Shown piece by piece: positions 43,969-51,832 of a stretch of DNA of 64,000 nucleotides. Numbering within the stretch: the stretch's first letter is position 1; each line of letters opens with the position of its first letter. The notes under the pieces were generated by a model. It was not told the origin of the DNA, did not search any database, and saw only the letters and a list, made by a program, of their open reading frames with translations. The stretch is from Rhodoferax sp. U2-2l (GTDB taxonomy: Bacteria; Pseudomonadota; Gammaproteobacteria; Burkholderiales; Burkholderiaceae_C): positions 62,001 to 126,000 of the forward strand of contig NZ_JAJCTH010000011.1 of assembly GCF_020594515.1 (NCBI RefSeq), written 5' to 3'. The position numbers and the translations under genes are program-made.

Positions 43969-44708
43969 GAGCGACGTTTGCCTGAGTGGGGTGGCTTGTG
44001 TTCAGCCGGGTGGTCTGACTTGGCGGGCCGGTGATGCGGGTGGCCACGGTGCGCACCATGGTCCGGCAACGCCGCCGGTGGCACTGCTTTTTTGCCCAGC
44101 TTTGACTCGGTGCCCTTGATCAGCCGGTTGATGTTGTCAGCGTGGCGATAAAGCAGAAACAGCGCCATCACGGTGATGCCAAACGCCACCGGGGTGTTTT
44201 TGAGCCAAAACGTATCACCCGCCAGCAGGTACACCACCGGCGCCATCACCGCCGCAGTGATCGACGCCAGCGACGAGTAGCGGAACCCGGCTGCCATCAG
44301 CACCCAGATCAGCAGCGTGGCCAGACCCAGCCAACCGCTCACCCCCAGCAGCACACCCAGCGCGGTGGCCACGCCCTTGCCGCCTTCAAATTTGAAAAAC
44401 ACCGGGTACACATGCCCCAGAAAAGCCGCCAGCCCGACCATCGCCAGCGTGCCCTCGCCCAGACCATAGGGTGCGCCATACCAACTCACCAGCGCCACCG
44501 GCAGCCAGCCCTTGGCGGCGTCCAGCAGCAGCGTGATGATGGCAGCCGCCTTGGAGCCCGAGCGCAACACATTGGTGGCCCCAGGGTTTTTGCTGCCAAA
44601 GGTGCGCGGATCGTTCAGGCCCATGATGCGGCTGACGATCACCGCAAACGACAGCGACCCGACCAGATACGCGGCCAGCACGGCCAGAAAAGGCCCAAAA
44701 CTTTGCAT
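43965..44708 (-). CDS. plsY: Glycerol-3-phosphate acyltransferase PlsY with His-rich tail
   Basis: A 247-residue inner-membrane enzyme that moves acyl groups from acyl-phosphate to glycerol-3-phosphate. Y-L-V-G-S-L-S-F-A, S-K-N-P-G-A-T-N-V-L-R (active site), F-K-F-E-G-G-K-G-V-A-T and the L-F-L-L-Y-R-H-A-D-N-I-N-R-L end are family blocks. After R-L-I-K-G-T-E-S-K-L, where PlsY usually ends, about 40 extra residues follow with eight His and many Pro/Lys. The ATG at 44708 is used; 44717 would be TTG. Confidence 0.93.
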   Translation of the reverse strand: MQSFGPFLAVLAAYLVGSLSFAVIVSRIMGLNDPRTFGSKNPGATNVLRSGSKAAAIITLLLDAAKGWLPVALVSWYGAPYGLGEGTLAMVGLAAFLGHVYPVFFKFEGGKGVATALGVLLGVSGWLGLATLLIWVLMAAGFRYSSLASITAAVMAPVVYLLAGDTFWLKNTPVAFGITVMALFLLYRHADNINRLIKGTESKLGKKAVPPAALPDHGAHRGHPHHRPAKSDHPAEHKPPHSGKRRS

Positions 44709-44791
44709 GAATTCCAAACAACACTCCTGCTGCCCGACATGGCGGGCGTGAAACCGGTATTTTGCCAGCCTGCGTTGGCCGCGCCAAAACC

Positions 44792-45292
44792 TCAGCCCAG
44801 CCCCTCAGCCAGCGCGCAAGTCACCGGCTTTGCACCCAGCAGGTCCACACACACCTGCGGCGCCAGCCCCACCAGGTAACCCCGGCGTCCGCCGTTGATC
44901 AGGATTTTGGGCAGCGCCAAAATGGTGGCCTCAACAAACACCGGCATGGTTTTTCGGGTGCCAAACGGCGAGGTGCCGCCCACCAGATAACCGCTGTGCC
45001 GGTTGGCCACCTCCGGCGTGCACGGCTCCACCGACTTGGCGCCGATCTGGCGCGCCAGGTTTTTGGTCGACACCTTGCGGTTGCCATGCATCAGCACCAC
45101 CAACGGTTTGGCGTCTTGGTCCTGCATGATCAACGTCTTGACCACCGCGTACGGATCCCAGCCCAGCTCGGCCGCGCTGTGCAAAGCGCCACCGTGTTCC
45201 AGATAGTCGTAAGGGTGTTCAGAGAAAGCCACCCGGCTGGCTTTGAGCAGCTGAGTGGCAGGCGTCAGGCTGACGTGGTCTTTCTTGGCCAT
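44792..45292 (-). CDS. ybaK: YbaK/EbsC-type aminoacyl-tRNA deacylase
   Basis: A 166-residue editing enzyme that clears Cys from mischarged tRNA-Pro. Seen: T-P-A-T-Q-L-L-K at the start, V-V-K-T-L-I-M with the conserved Lys, S-G-Y-L-V-G-G-T-S-P-F-G, and I-L-I-N-G-G-R-R-G. The ATG at 45292 is chosen because homology starts there. It begins 7 bp after the BLUF gene ends, so the two may be co-transcribed. Confidence 0.92.
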   Translation of the reverse strand: MAKKDHVSLTPATQLLKASRVAFSEHPYDYLEHGGALHSAAELGWDPYAVVKTLIMQDQDAKPLVVLMHGNRKVSTKNLARQIGAKSVEPCTPEVANRHSGYLVGGTSPFGTRKTMPVFVEATILALPKILINGGRRGYLVGLAPQVCVDLLGAKPVTCALAEGLG

Positions 45293-45299
45293 GTGACCG

Positions 45300-45722
45300 T
45301 CAAAGCATGCCCCGGCTGAAGAGTTCCAGCATTTCGAGCGCCACCCCTGGCTTGCCACTGATCGCGGCGGCATCAAAACCAAACTCGAAAAACGGCGCGT
45401 AGTCAGGCACCTTGGCAGCCAAACCGGGCTCAAGTTGCCGGTAACCCATGCGCCAGTCGGCGAAATGCCGCTCGGTCACGGTTTCTTCGGTCAGCAGCAC
45501 CGTGTTCCGGTGGCGAACGTCCTGGCAAATGCGGTCGTAGGTGCGCTTGACCAATTCGCGCTCGCCTTCAAGCACCTGCAAAAAATTGCCCTGGGCGTAC
45601 AGCAGCATGCCGGTGATGCCGTCTTCCTCGTTGTGGCGCACCGACGAGGCCAGAATGGCCGGAATCTGCGTCTCGTCCTTATTGACCAAATCGCTCACGT
45701 AGATCAACTGCACCAAACTCAT
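45300..45722 (-). CDS. Stand-alone BLUF blue-light photoreceptor
   Basis: A 140-residue FAD-binding BLUF protein. The key residues are in place: Tyr8 (Q-L-I-Y-V-S), Asn31 (R-H-N-E-E-D-G-I-T-G), and Gln49 (G-N-F-L-Q-V-L-E-G-E), with spacing as in Slr1694. F-A-D-W-R-M-G-Y supplies the Trp/Met strand. There is no output domain, so it must signal by protein contact. Likely partner unknown; a diguanylate cyclase lies about 1.2 kb upstream on the same strand. Confidence 0.93.
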   Translation of the reverse strand: MSLVQLIYVSDLVNKDETQIPAILASSVRHNEEDGITGMLLYAQGNFLQVLEGERELVKRTYDRICQDVRHRNTVLLTEETVTERHFADWRMGYRQLEPGLAAKVPDYAPFFEFGFDAAAISGKPGVALEMLELFSRGML

Positions 45723-45753
45723 TTAACCCTCCAACAGCACGTCAGCCAAACAC

Positions 45754-46815
45754 TCACATGGCCGGGTCACGCAGCTCCCAGCGGATCACATCCACTTGCT
45801 GGAGCAGTTCAGGCGACAAGGACGTGCCCCAGATGTCGATATTTTCATCCAGCTGCGCCACCGAGGTCACACCGATGATGGTGCTGGCCACCCGCCACTG
45901 GTTGTAACAAAAGGCCAGCGCCAGTTGCGTCGGCGTGAGCCCGTGCGCGCGGGCCAATGCGCTGTAGCGTTTGGCTGCCACCAGCGCCTCGGGGCGGCCC
46001 CAGCGCTGTTTGCGGCTGGCCTCGAATTTGGTCAGGCGCGCTTGTGCGGGCGCACCGGGCCCGGTCAGGCCGGTGTCGTCGTATTTGCCACTCAGCAAGC
46101 CAAATGACAGCGGCGAATACGCCAGCAGCGACACGCTCAGGTGGTGCAGGGTTTCGTCCAGCGCGTTCTCCACACTGCGGTTGAGCAGGCTGTAGCCGTT
46201 TTGGACGGTGGCCACACGCGGCAAGCCGTGCTGCTCGGCCAGGCGCACAAATTCGTGCACGCCATACGGCGTTTCATTCGACAAACCCACCGCGCGCACC
46301 TTGCCGGCCTTGACCAGTTGGCCCAGCGCTTCCAACTGGGCGTGGATGGAGGCGCCTGTTTCCTCACGCGGTTGGAAATACAGGCTGCCAAACATCGGCA
46401 CACTGCGTACCGGCCAGTGGATCTGGTAGAGGTCAATCACATCGGTTTTCAGGCGCTGCAGGCTGGCGTCGCACGCGGCCAGGATGTCGTCTGGCGTCAA
46501 GTCGGTGCTGCCACCGCGAATCCACGGCATGCCACGGCTGGGGCCCGCCACCTTGGTGGCAAGAATGAGCTTTTGCCGCGCGCCCGGACGCTGCGCCAGC
46601 CAGTTGCCAAGGATGCGCTCGGTGGCGTTGAAGGTTTCGGCACGCGGCGGCACGGCGTACATCTCGGCCGTGTCGATGAAATTGATGCCGCGCTCCAGCG
46701 CGCGATCCAGAATGGCAAAGGCCAGGGCCTCATCGACTTGCTCGCCAAAGGTCATGGTGCCCAGGCAAATGGGGGTCACAAAGAGATCGCTGCTGCCAAG
46801 TTGAAGCGTATTCAT
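45754..46815 (-). CDS. Aldo/keto reductase (Tas-like)
   Basis: A 353-residue NADPH-dependent reductase. Catalytic Asp and Tyr in F-I-D-T-A-E-M-Y, catalytic Lys in A-T-K-V-A-G, His in L-Y-Q-I-H-W-P. P-R-A-E-T-F-N-A-T-E and N-G-Y-S-L-L-N-R fit E. coli Tas (no methionine-tRNA-linked function; tyrosine prototrophy suppressor). The ATG at 46815 starts M-N-T-L-Q-L-G-S-S-D-L, the family start. Confidence 0.92.
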   Translation of the reverse strand: MNTLQLGSSDLFVTPICLGTMTFGEQVDEALAFAILDRALERGINFIDTAEMYAVPPRAETFNATERILGNWLAQRPGARQKLILATKVAGPSRGMPWIRGGSTDLTPDDILAACDASLQRLKTDVIDLYQIHWPVRSVPMFGSLYFQPREETGASIHAQLEALGQLVKAGKVRAVGLSNETPYGVHEFVRLAEQHGLPRVATVQNGYSLLNRSVENALDETLHHLSVSLLAYSPLSFGLLSGKYDDTGLTGPGAPAQARLTKFEASRKQRWGRPEALVAAKRYSALARAHGLTPTQLALAFCYNQWRVASTIIGVTSVAQLDENIDIWGTSLSPELLQQVDVIRWELRDPAM

Positions 46816-46908
46816 GGGTGTCAAAAAAGTTGTCAAAACGTCGGTCGCACAAGTTTATGGCCCGCATCCAAGCCCGCAACGCCACGTTTGAACGCAGCCG
46901 GGACAGTG

Positions 46909-47922
46909 TCACGCACCTTGAGGTTGATCCACATGCTCTGAAAAAACAGGCGCTGTGCCGCAGACCTGGTTGCGCCCGGCATCCTTGGCGCGGTACAGCG
47001 CGATGTCTGCCAGGTTCAGCAGGCTCTCGGCAGTGAGTACCTGGTGGGGGGCGGACACCGCCACTCCCGCGCTTAGGGTCAACACCTGCGCACAATCGCT
47101 GCCCGCGTGCGCTATTTGCAGATCGCGCACGCGCCGCAACACCTCATGGGCCAGTTGCATGGCGCCGGCCTGGTCGGTTTCGGGCAGGATGACCACCAAT
47201 TCCTCGCCGCCAAAACGTGCTGCCACGTCGCGCGGGCGCCGGCAAATCTCGCGCAGCACGGCCCCCACGCTGCGCAGGACGTCGTCACCCTTGAGGTGAC
47301 CGTACAAATCATTGAATTGCTTGAAGTAGTCGATGTCGAACATGACTGCCGCCACGCTGGTGCCCAGGCGGTCAGCGGCACGCAGCTCCTGTGCGAGCTT
47401 GTCATCCAGCAGGCGACGGTTACCCAGTCCAGTCAGGGTGTCGAGGTTGGCCATGTCGTGCAGCTTGTCGGCCTGCGCCTTGAGCAGGCGCTCACGCATC
47501 ACCGAGTTGGTGACATCGCTGATCTGGATCATTGTGTAACGCTGGTCGGCCATGCGGGTCGCCTGAAAACCCATCGGAATGATGCGGATGGACTGGCGCA
47601 ACACCTTGTCCTGGCTGCGCTGTGCCGATGGCAGGTACAGCGGAAAAGGTGCCGGATGCAAGGTCTGCGACAGCAGCGCCGGGAAGCCGCTGGCCAGCGC
47701 CTGCGTCAGAAACAGCATGAAGTGGCTGCGCACCAGCTGTGGAAAGACCTCGTCGAGCTTTTTTTGCGCCATCTGGTCAAACGCCATCTCGGCATGGCGC
47801 AAAAACCACTTGTTGGCAAACACCACGCGGCTTTGGCCATCCAGCACGATCAGGCCCAGCTGCAGGTTGTCGAGCGCCCAGTCTGACCAGGGCGGGTTGG
47901 CGGCGATTTCGGGCGAATTCAT
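46909..47922 (-). CDS. PAS-GGDEF diguanylate cyclase
   Basis: A 337-residue protein. The N-terminal 140 residues are a PAS-like sensor (L-D-N-L-Q-L-G-L-I-V-L-D-G-Q-S-R-V-V-F-A-N). The GGDEF domain has active site R-F-G-G-E-E-L and an intact inhibitory site R-P-R-D just upstream, so product-inhibited cyclic di-GMP synthesis is expected. No membrane segment, hence a cytosolic sensor. Its start overlaps cheC by 4 bp, the third gene of a receiver-CheC-cyclase operon. Confidence 0.94.
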   Translation of the reverse strand: MNSPEIAANPPWSDWALDNLQLGLIVLDGQSRVVFANKWFLRHAEMAFDQMAQKKLDEVFPQLVRSHFMLFLTQALASGFPALLSQTLHPAPFPLYLPSAQRSQDKVLRQSIRIIPMGFQATRMADQRYTMIQISDVTNSVMRERLLKAQADKLHDMANLDTLTGLGNRRLLDDKLAQELRAADRLGTSVAAVMFDIDYFKQFNDLYGHLKGDDVLRSVGAVLREICRRPRDVAARFGGEELVVILPETDQAGAMQLAHEVLRRVRDLQIAHAGSDCAQVLTLSAGVAVSAPHQVLTAESLLNLADIALYRAKDAGRNQVCGTAPVFSEHVDQPQGA

Positions 47923-48527
47923 GTGTGCAAGGTCTGCAGGAAGGCTTGCACCGTGGCCTTGAGCGATGCGACAGACTCCACATCCAGCATGAACACCAGA
48001 TAACCCTGGACGGCCAAGGCATCCAGGGTGAAGTCAATCTGCAGACTCAGCACCTGTTCTTGCAGTTGCCCCTGGCCGCACAACACGTCGCGCACCGGGC
48101 CCATTTCAACCTGCGGCAGGGAACCTTCAAACCTGAGCCGCAGCACATCGGCAATGCCTGAAACCACCGAGTTGAGCAGGATGTTGCCAATCTCGGCCAT
48201 GGCTTCCTGCTCCATTTCGCCAAGCTGTTCCAGCGGCACGTCGCCGCCCACCATCATCTGCACCAGTTGCAGGCTTTGCTGCACCGGGAACATCAGCACG
48301 GCTTCGGTGTTGAGCACACCCCTGAAATCTTGGCGTACCGCGCAAATGCGCTCCGTGCCCTGGGCCATCAGGTCGTCGCTGATGTCTTGCTTGGACAGCA
48401 TGGCGACCAGCGGCACCTTCAGGCGCACCGGCGAGCCAGCCAGCTGGCTCAAGGCATCGGCGGCCTGACCGACGCCGACATTGAAAACCTCGGTCAGGGC
48501 ATCGAGTTCAATGTCGTTCAGGTTCAT
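47919..48527 (-). CDS. CheC-type CheY-P phosphatase
   Basis: A 202-residue CheC/CheX/FliY-family protein. Both active-site helices are present: D9-x3-E13-x2-N16 (D-A-L-T-E-V-F-N) and E108-x3-E112-x2-N115 (A-M-A-E-I-G-N). It should remove phosphate from the receiver encoded upstream. Overlaps both neighbours by 4 bp. Confidence 0.9.
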   Translation of the reverse strand: MNLNDIELDALTEVFNVGVGQAADALSQLAGSPVRLKVPLVAMLSKQDISDDLMAQGTERICAVRQDFRGVLNTEAVLMFPVQQSLQLVQMMVGGDVPLEQLGEMEQEAMAEIGNILLNSVVSGIADVLRLRFEGSLPQVEMGPVRDVLCGQGQLQEQVLSLQIDFTLDALAVQGYLVFMLDVESVASLKATVQAFLQTLHT

Positions 48528-48892
48528 GTTGCTGCAAGAAAATAGCCAATCGCCTCGCGAATGGCGGGCTCGGTGGCGGGCTTTTTGATGAAGGTGACTT
48601 GCAAGGCAGCGGCTTGGTCGCGACTGGCTTCCTGGATGTTGGCGGTCAGCATGGCGATGCGCGCGGTGGTGTTGAAGGTGCGGATCTGCTCAACAGCCTC
48701 GAAACCGTTGATACCCGGCATGTTGACATCCATGGTGATGAAGTCCGGCGCACTCACGCGCACCATGGCCACGGCTTCTTCCCCGCTGGCGGCCTCCAAC
48801 AGCGTCCAGGTGGGCTGCAGTTGCTGCACCTTGGCCTTGATCATCATGCGGGAAACCTTGCTGTCGTCGACCACTAAAAGCGTCTGCGTCAT
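48524..48892 (-). CDS. Single-domain response regulator (CheY-like)
   Basis: A 122-residue receiver. Acidic pocket D9-D10, phosphoacceptor D55 (I-T-M-D-V-N-M-P-G), Thr in M-L-T-A-N, and the Lys of F-I-K-K-P. No output domain. First gene of the operon with cheC and the cyclase; start ATG at 48892. Confidence 0.93.
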   Translation of the reverse strand: MTQTLLVVDDSKVSRMMIKAKVQQLQPTWTLLEAASGEEAVAMVRVSAPDFITMDVNMPGINGFEAVEQIRTFNTTARIAMLTANIQEASRDQAAALQVTFIKKPATEPAIREAIGYFLAAT

Positions 48893-48997
48893 TGCCAACT
48901 TTCGTTATTTTTTATCGGGTCATCAATTATGCAACGATGCCCATACGGCTTGACGATGTGCCCCAAGGGAACTGGCGGCGTCTTTATCATCGGCAGC

Positions 48998-49918
48998 ATG
49001 TACAGCGCTCAAAAAATCTCCCGCAGTGTCTTTGTTCCCGTGCGCGGCCTGCACTACCACGTCCGGGTCTGGGGCGAACCCCAGGCGGATCAGCCGCCGC
49101 TGGTGCTGTTACACGGCTGGATGGATGTGGCGGCCAGCTTCCAGTTTGTGGTGGACGCGCTGGAACAGGACCACTTCATCATCGCCCCCGACTGGCGCGG
49201 TTTTGGCCTGACCGCCTCAGGCGGCGCCGACAGCTTCTGGTACCCCGATTACCTGGCGGACCTGGACGCGCTGCTGGCCCACTACGCGCCCGATACGCCG
49301 GTGCATCTGGTCGGCCACAGCATGGGCGCCAACATCGCCATGTTGTACGCCGGTATTCGCCCACAGCGGGTGCGCAGCCTGGTCAATCTGGAAGGTTTTG
49401 GCCTGCCCGCCACCCAGCCCGAACAGGCGGTGGCGCGATTCACCCAGTGGCTGGACGAGCTGAAAGCGCCAAACGGCCAGACAACACAGCTCAAAGCCTA
49501 CCCGTCGCTGGACGCCGTGGCCGCCCGCCTCAAGAAAAACAACCCGCGCCTGGGTGCCGACAAGGCCAGCTGGCTGGCCAGCCACTGGGCGGTCGAGGCG
49601 GCTCCCGGCCAATGGCAAATTTTGGCCGAGGCGGCGCACAAGCTGGCCAACCCGCAGCTCTACCGCGTGGACGAAATCCTGGCCATCCACCGCCACATCA
49701 GCGCACCCGTGCTGATGGTGGAGGCCGAAGACGACAGCATTGCCCAGTGGTGGCACAGCAAGTTCACCCGCGCCGAACATCGCCAACGCCTGCAGGCGGT
49801 ACCCGATCTGCGCCTGGAGGTGCTGCCCGACTGCGGTCACATGCTGCACCATGACCAGCCGCAGGCGGTGGCGGCGTTGATGGAAGCCTTCATCACCGAG
49901 CCCGGCGTGAGAAAATAG
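48998..49918 (+). CDS. Alpha/beta hydrolase
   Basis: A 306-residue serine hydrolase. The oxyanion block V-L-L-H-G-W-M-D, nucleophile elbow G-H-S-M-G-A, and catalytic His in C-G-H-M-L-H-H are clear. Similar to epoxide hydrolase or lipase/esterase-type proteins; substrate unknown. The ATG at 48998 (M-Y-S-A-Q-K) is used; the frame is open for 23 more codons upstream without homology. Divergent from the CheY operon. Confidence 0.87.
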   Translation: MYSAQKISRSVFVPVRGLHYHVRVWGEPQADQPPLVLLHGWMDVAASFQFVVDALEQDHFIIAPDWRGFGLTASGGADSFWYPDYLADLDALLAHYAPDTPVHLVGHSMGANIAMLYAGIRPQRVRSLVNLEGFGLPATQPEQAVARFTQWLDELKAPNGQTTQLKAYPSLDAVAARLKKNNPRLGADKASWLASHWAVEAAPGQWQILAEAAHKLANPQLYRVDEILAIHRHISAPVLMVEAEDDSIAQWWHSKFTRAEHRQRLQAVPDLRLEVLPDCGHMLHHDQPQAVAALMEAFITEPGVRK

Positions 49919-49957
49919 CCTGTTATTTGTCAGACAGAACCACACAGGATATTCATC

Positions 49958-51062
49958 ATGGAAGCAGAACGCATCAACGCCATTGGCAACCTCCTCGCTG
50001 ATTTGAGCGCCCGGGCCCTTGATTTACGGGGGTATCTTTGACTTCGATGCCAAATTCGAACGTCTGAGAACCGTCAACGCCAGCCTGGAAGACCCCACGG
50101 TCTGGAATGACCCCAAACGCGCCCAGGAGCTGGGCAAAGAGAAAAAGCTGCTCGACGGCGTGGTGGTCACGCTCACCGACCTGCAGCGCGATTTGTCCGA
50201 CAACACCGAGCTGTTCGAGATGAGCCGCGACGACAACGACGAGGCCGGCCTGATCACCATCGAGGAAGACGCTGTCCGGCTCGAAGAGATTGTCAAGGGC
50301 CTGGAATTCCGCCGCATGTTCAACAACCCGGCCGACCCGCTGAACTGTTTTGTCGACATCCAGGCCGGCGCCGGGGGTACCGAGGCCTGCGACTGGGCCA
50401 GCATGCTGCTGCGCCAGTACCTGCGTTACTGCGAGCGCAAGGGATTCAAGACCGAGGTGGAAGACGAAACGGCCGGTGACACGGCGGGCATCAAGGGCGC
50501 GTCGTTCAGGGTGGAAGGTGAATACGCCTTTGGCCTGCTGCGCACCGAAACTGGCGTGCACCGGCTGGTGCGCAAGAGCCCGTTTGACTCATCAGGCGGC
50601 CGCCACACCAGCTTTGCCAGCGTGTTTGTTTACCCCGAGATTGATGACTCGATCGAGATCAACATCAACCCGTCAGATGTGCGCACTGACACCTTCCGCG
50701 CCAGCGGCGCCGGTGGCCAGCACATCAACAAGACCGACTCGGCCGTGCGGCTGACGCACATCCCCACGGGCATCGTGGTGCAGTGCCAGGACGGCCGCAG
50801 CCAACACGGCAACCGCGACATCGCCTGGCAGCGCTTGCGCTCCAAGCTGTACGACTTTGAACTGCGCAAGCAAAAAGAAGAGCAGCAAAAACTCGAAGAT
50901 GGCAAAACGGACGTGGGCTGGGGGCACCAGATTCGCAGCTATGTGCTGGACAACAGCCGCATCAAGGACCTGCGCACCAACTATGAAACGTCCGCCACAC
51001 AAAAGGTGCTGGACGGGGATCTGGACCCGTTCATTGAAGCTTCTTTGAAGCAAGGCGTATGA
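49958..51062 (+). CDS. prfB: Peptide chain release factor 2 with programmed +1 frameshift
   Basis: A 367-residue RF2 made from two frames. ATG 49958 opens 27 codons ending C-T-T followed by T-G-A at 50039-50041. Skipping T50039 puts the ribosome into the frame that runs to 51062. The slip site CTTTGAC and the Shine-Dalgarno-like CGGGGG just before it match the E. coli prfB site (AGGGGGTATCTTTGAC). RF2 marks are K-S-P-F (stop-codon reading) and G-A-G-G-Q-H (peptide release). The UGA codon is the RF2 target, giving autoregulation. Confidence 0.96.
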
Positions 51063-51832
51063 GTACCAACCAGTCGTCGGTTACCAACGTCTTGAGCGCC
51101 GCCGGGCCGCCCCAAGGCGCGAGGGCCCCCTTGGGGGGCAGTGCAGTACGCGAAGCCACAAACGTGGGGGCGTTTATTTTCGACATGGACGGCACCATGA
51201 TCGACTCGATGGCCAGCCATGCCAAGAGCTGGGTGGCGTTTGTGCAGCAGCACGGCATCGAGATCGACATCCCTGACCTGATGCGCCGCACCACCGGGCG
51301 CACCGGCGCCGAATGCATGCGCGAGCTGTTCCAGCGTGACATGACCGATGCCGAGGCCTGGGGCTACATTGCCATCAAGGAACAGCTCTACCGCGACCTG
51401 TTCGCACCGATCTTTGCCGAGGTGGTTGGCTTCAAACAGTTTGCCGCGCAAGCCCTGCAGCGCGGCCTGAAACTCGGTGTAGGCACGGCGGGCGACCGCC
51501 ACAACATCGCATTTGCCATGCAGCGCCTGTGCTTGCCCCAGGCACCGCATGCGGTGGTCGGCGGTGATGAAGGCCTGCCCGGCAAACCCCAGCCCGCTAT
51601 ATTTTTAGAAGCCGCCAGGCGAATGGGAATCAGGCCTGAAGACTGTATTGTTTTTGAAGACGCACCACTGGGCATCGAGGCCGCGCGGCGTGCCGGTATG
51701 CGGGCGGTAGCCATCTGCACCAGTCACCGCGCCGAGGAGCTGGCCGGGCCGCACGTGATCGCGGCTGCAGGCAATTACCTCGAACTCATCGAATCAAAAT
51801 TTCTGGAGACACTACATGTTGCAACTGCGTGA
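51059..51832 (+). CDS. HAD-family phosphatase (beta-phosphoglucomutase-like)
   Basis: A 257-residue HAD hydrolase. Nucleophile motif F-D-M-D-G-T (Asp42, Asp44), V-G-T-A-G-D, K-P-Q-P-A-I-F, and [11 protein letters not shown]. It should hydrolyse a sugar phosphate, substrate unknown. The first 36 residues have no homology and are partly coded by a GC-rich hairpin element (51095-51142). A later stretch (51597-51660) is unusually AT-rich. Its start overlaps the prfB stop by 4 bp and its end overlaps pepN by 17 bp. Confidence 0.85.
   Translation: MSTNQSSVTNVLSAAGPPQGARAPLGGSAVREATNVGAFIFDMDGTMIDSMASHAKSWVAFVQQHGIEIDIPDLMRRTTGRTGAECMRELFQRDMTDAEAWGYIAIKEQLYRDLFAPIFAEVVGFKQFAAQALQRGLKLGVGTAGDRHNIAFAMQRLCLPQAPHAVVGGDEGLPGKPQPAIFLEAARRMGIRPEDCIVFEDAPLGIEAARRAGMRAVAICTSHRAEELAGPHVIAAAGNYLELIESKFLETLHVATA
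51098..51141. repeat. GC-rich hairpin element in the 5' part of the HAD gene
   Basis: GCCGCCCCAAGG at about 51106-51117 faces CCTTGGGGGGC at 51129-51139, giving an imperfect long hairpin, with a nested GCCCCC/GGGGGC palindrome. The pattern is a REP-like sequence. It is read in frame as a [12 protein letters not shown] stretch. Confidence 0.45.

Noticed and set aside
50019-50041. Late start or frameshift pseudogene reading of prfB
   Set aside because: The in-frame TGA is the known regulatory site with the CTTTGAC slip sequence and upstream purine tract, not a mutation.
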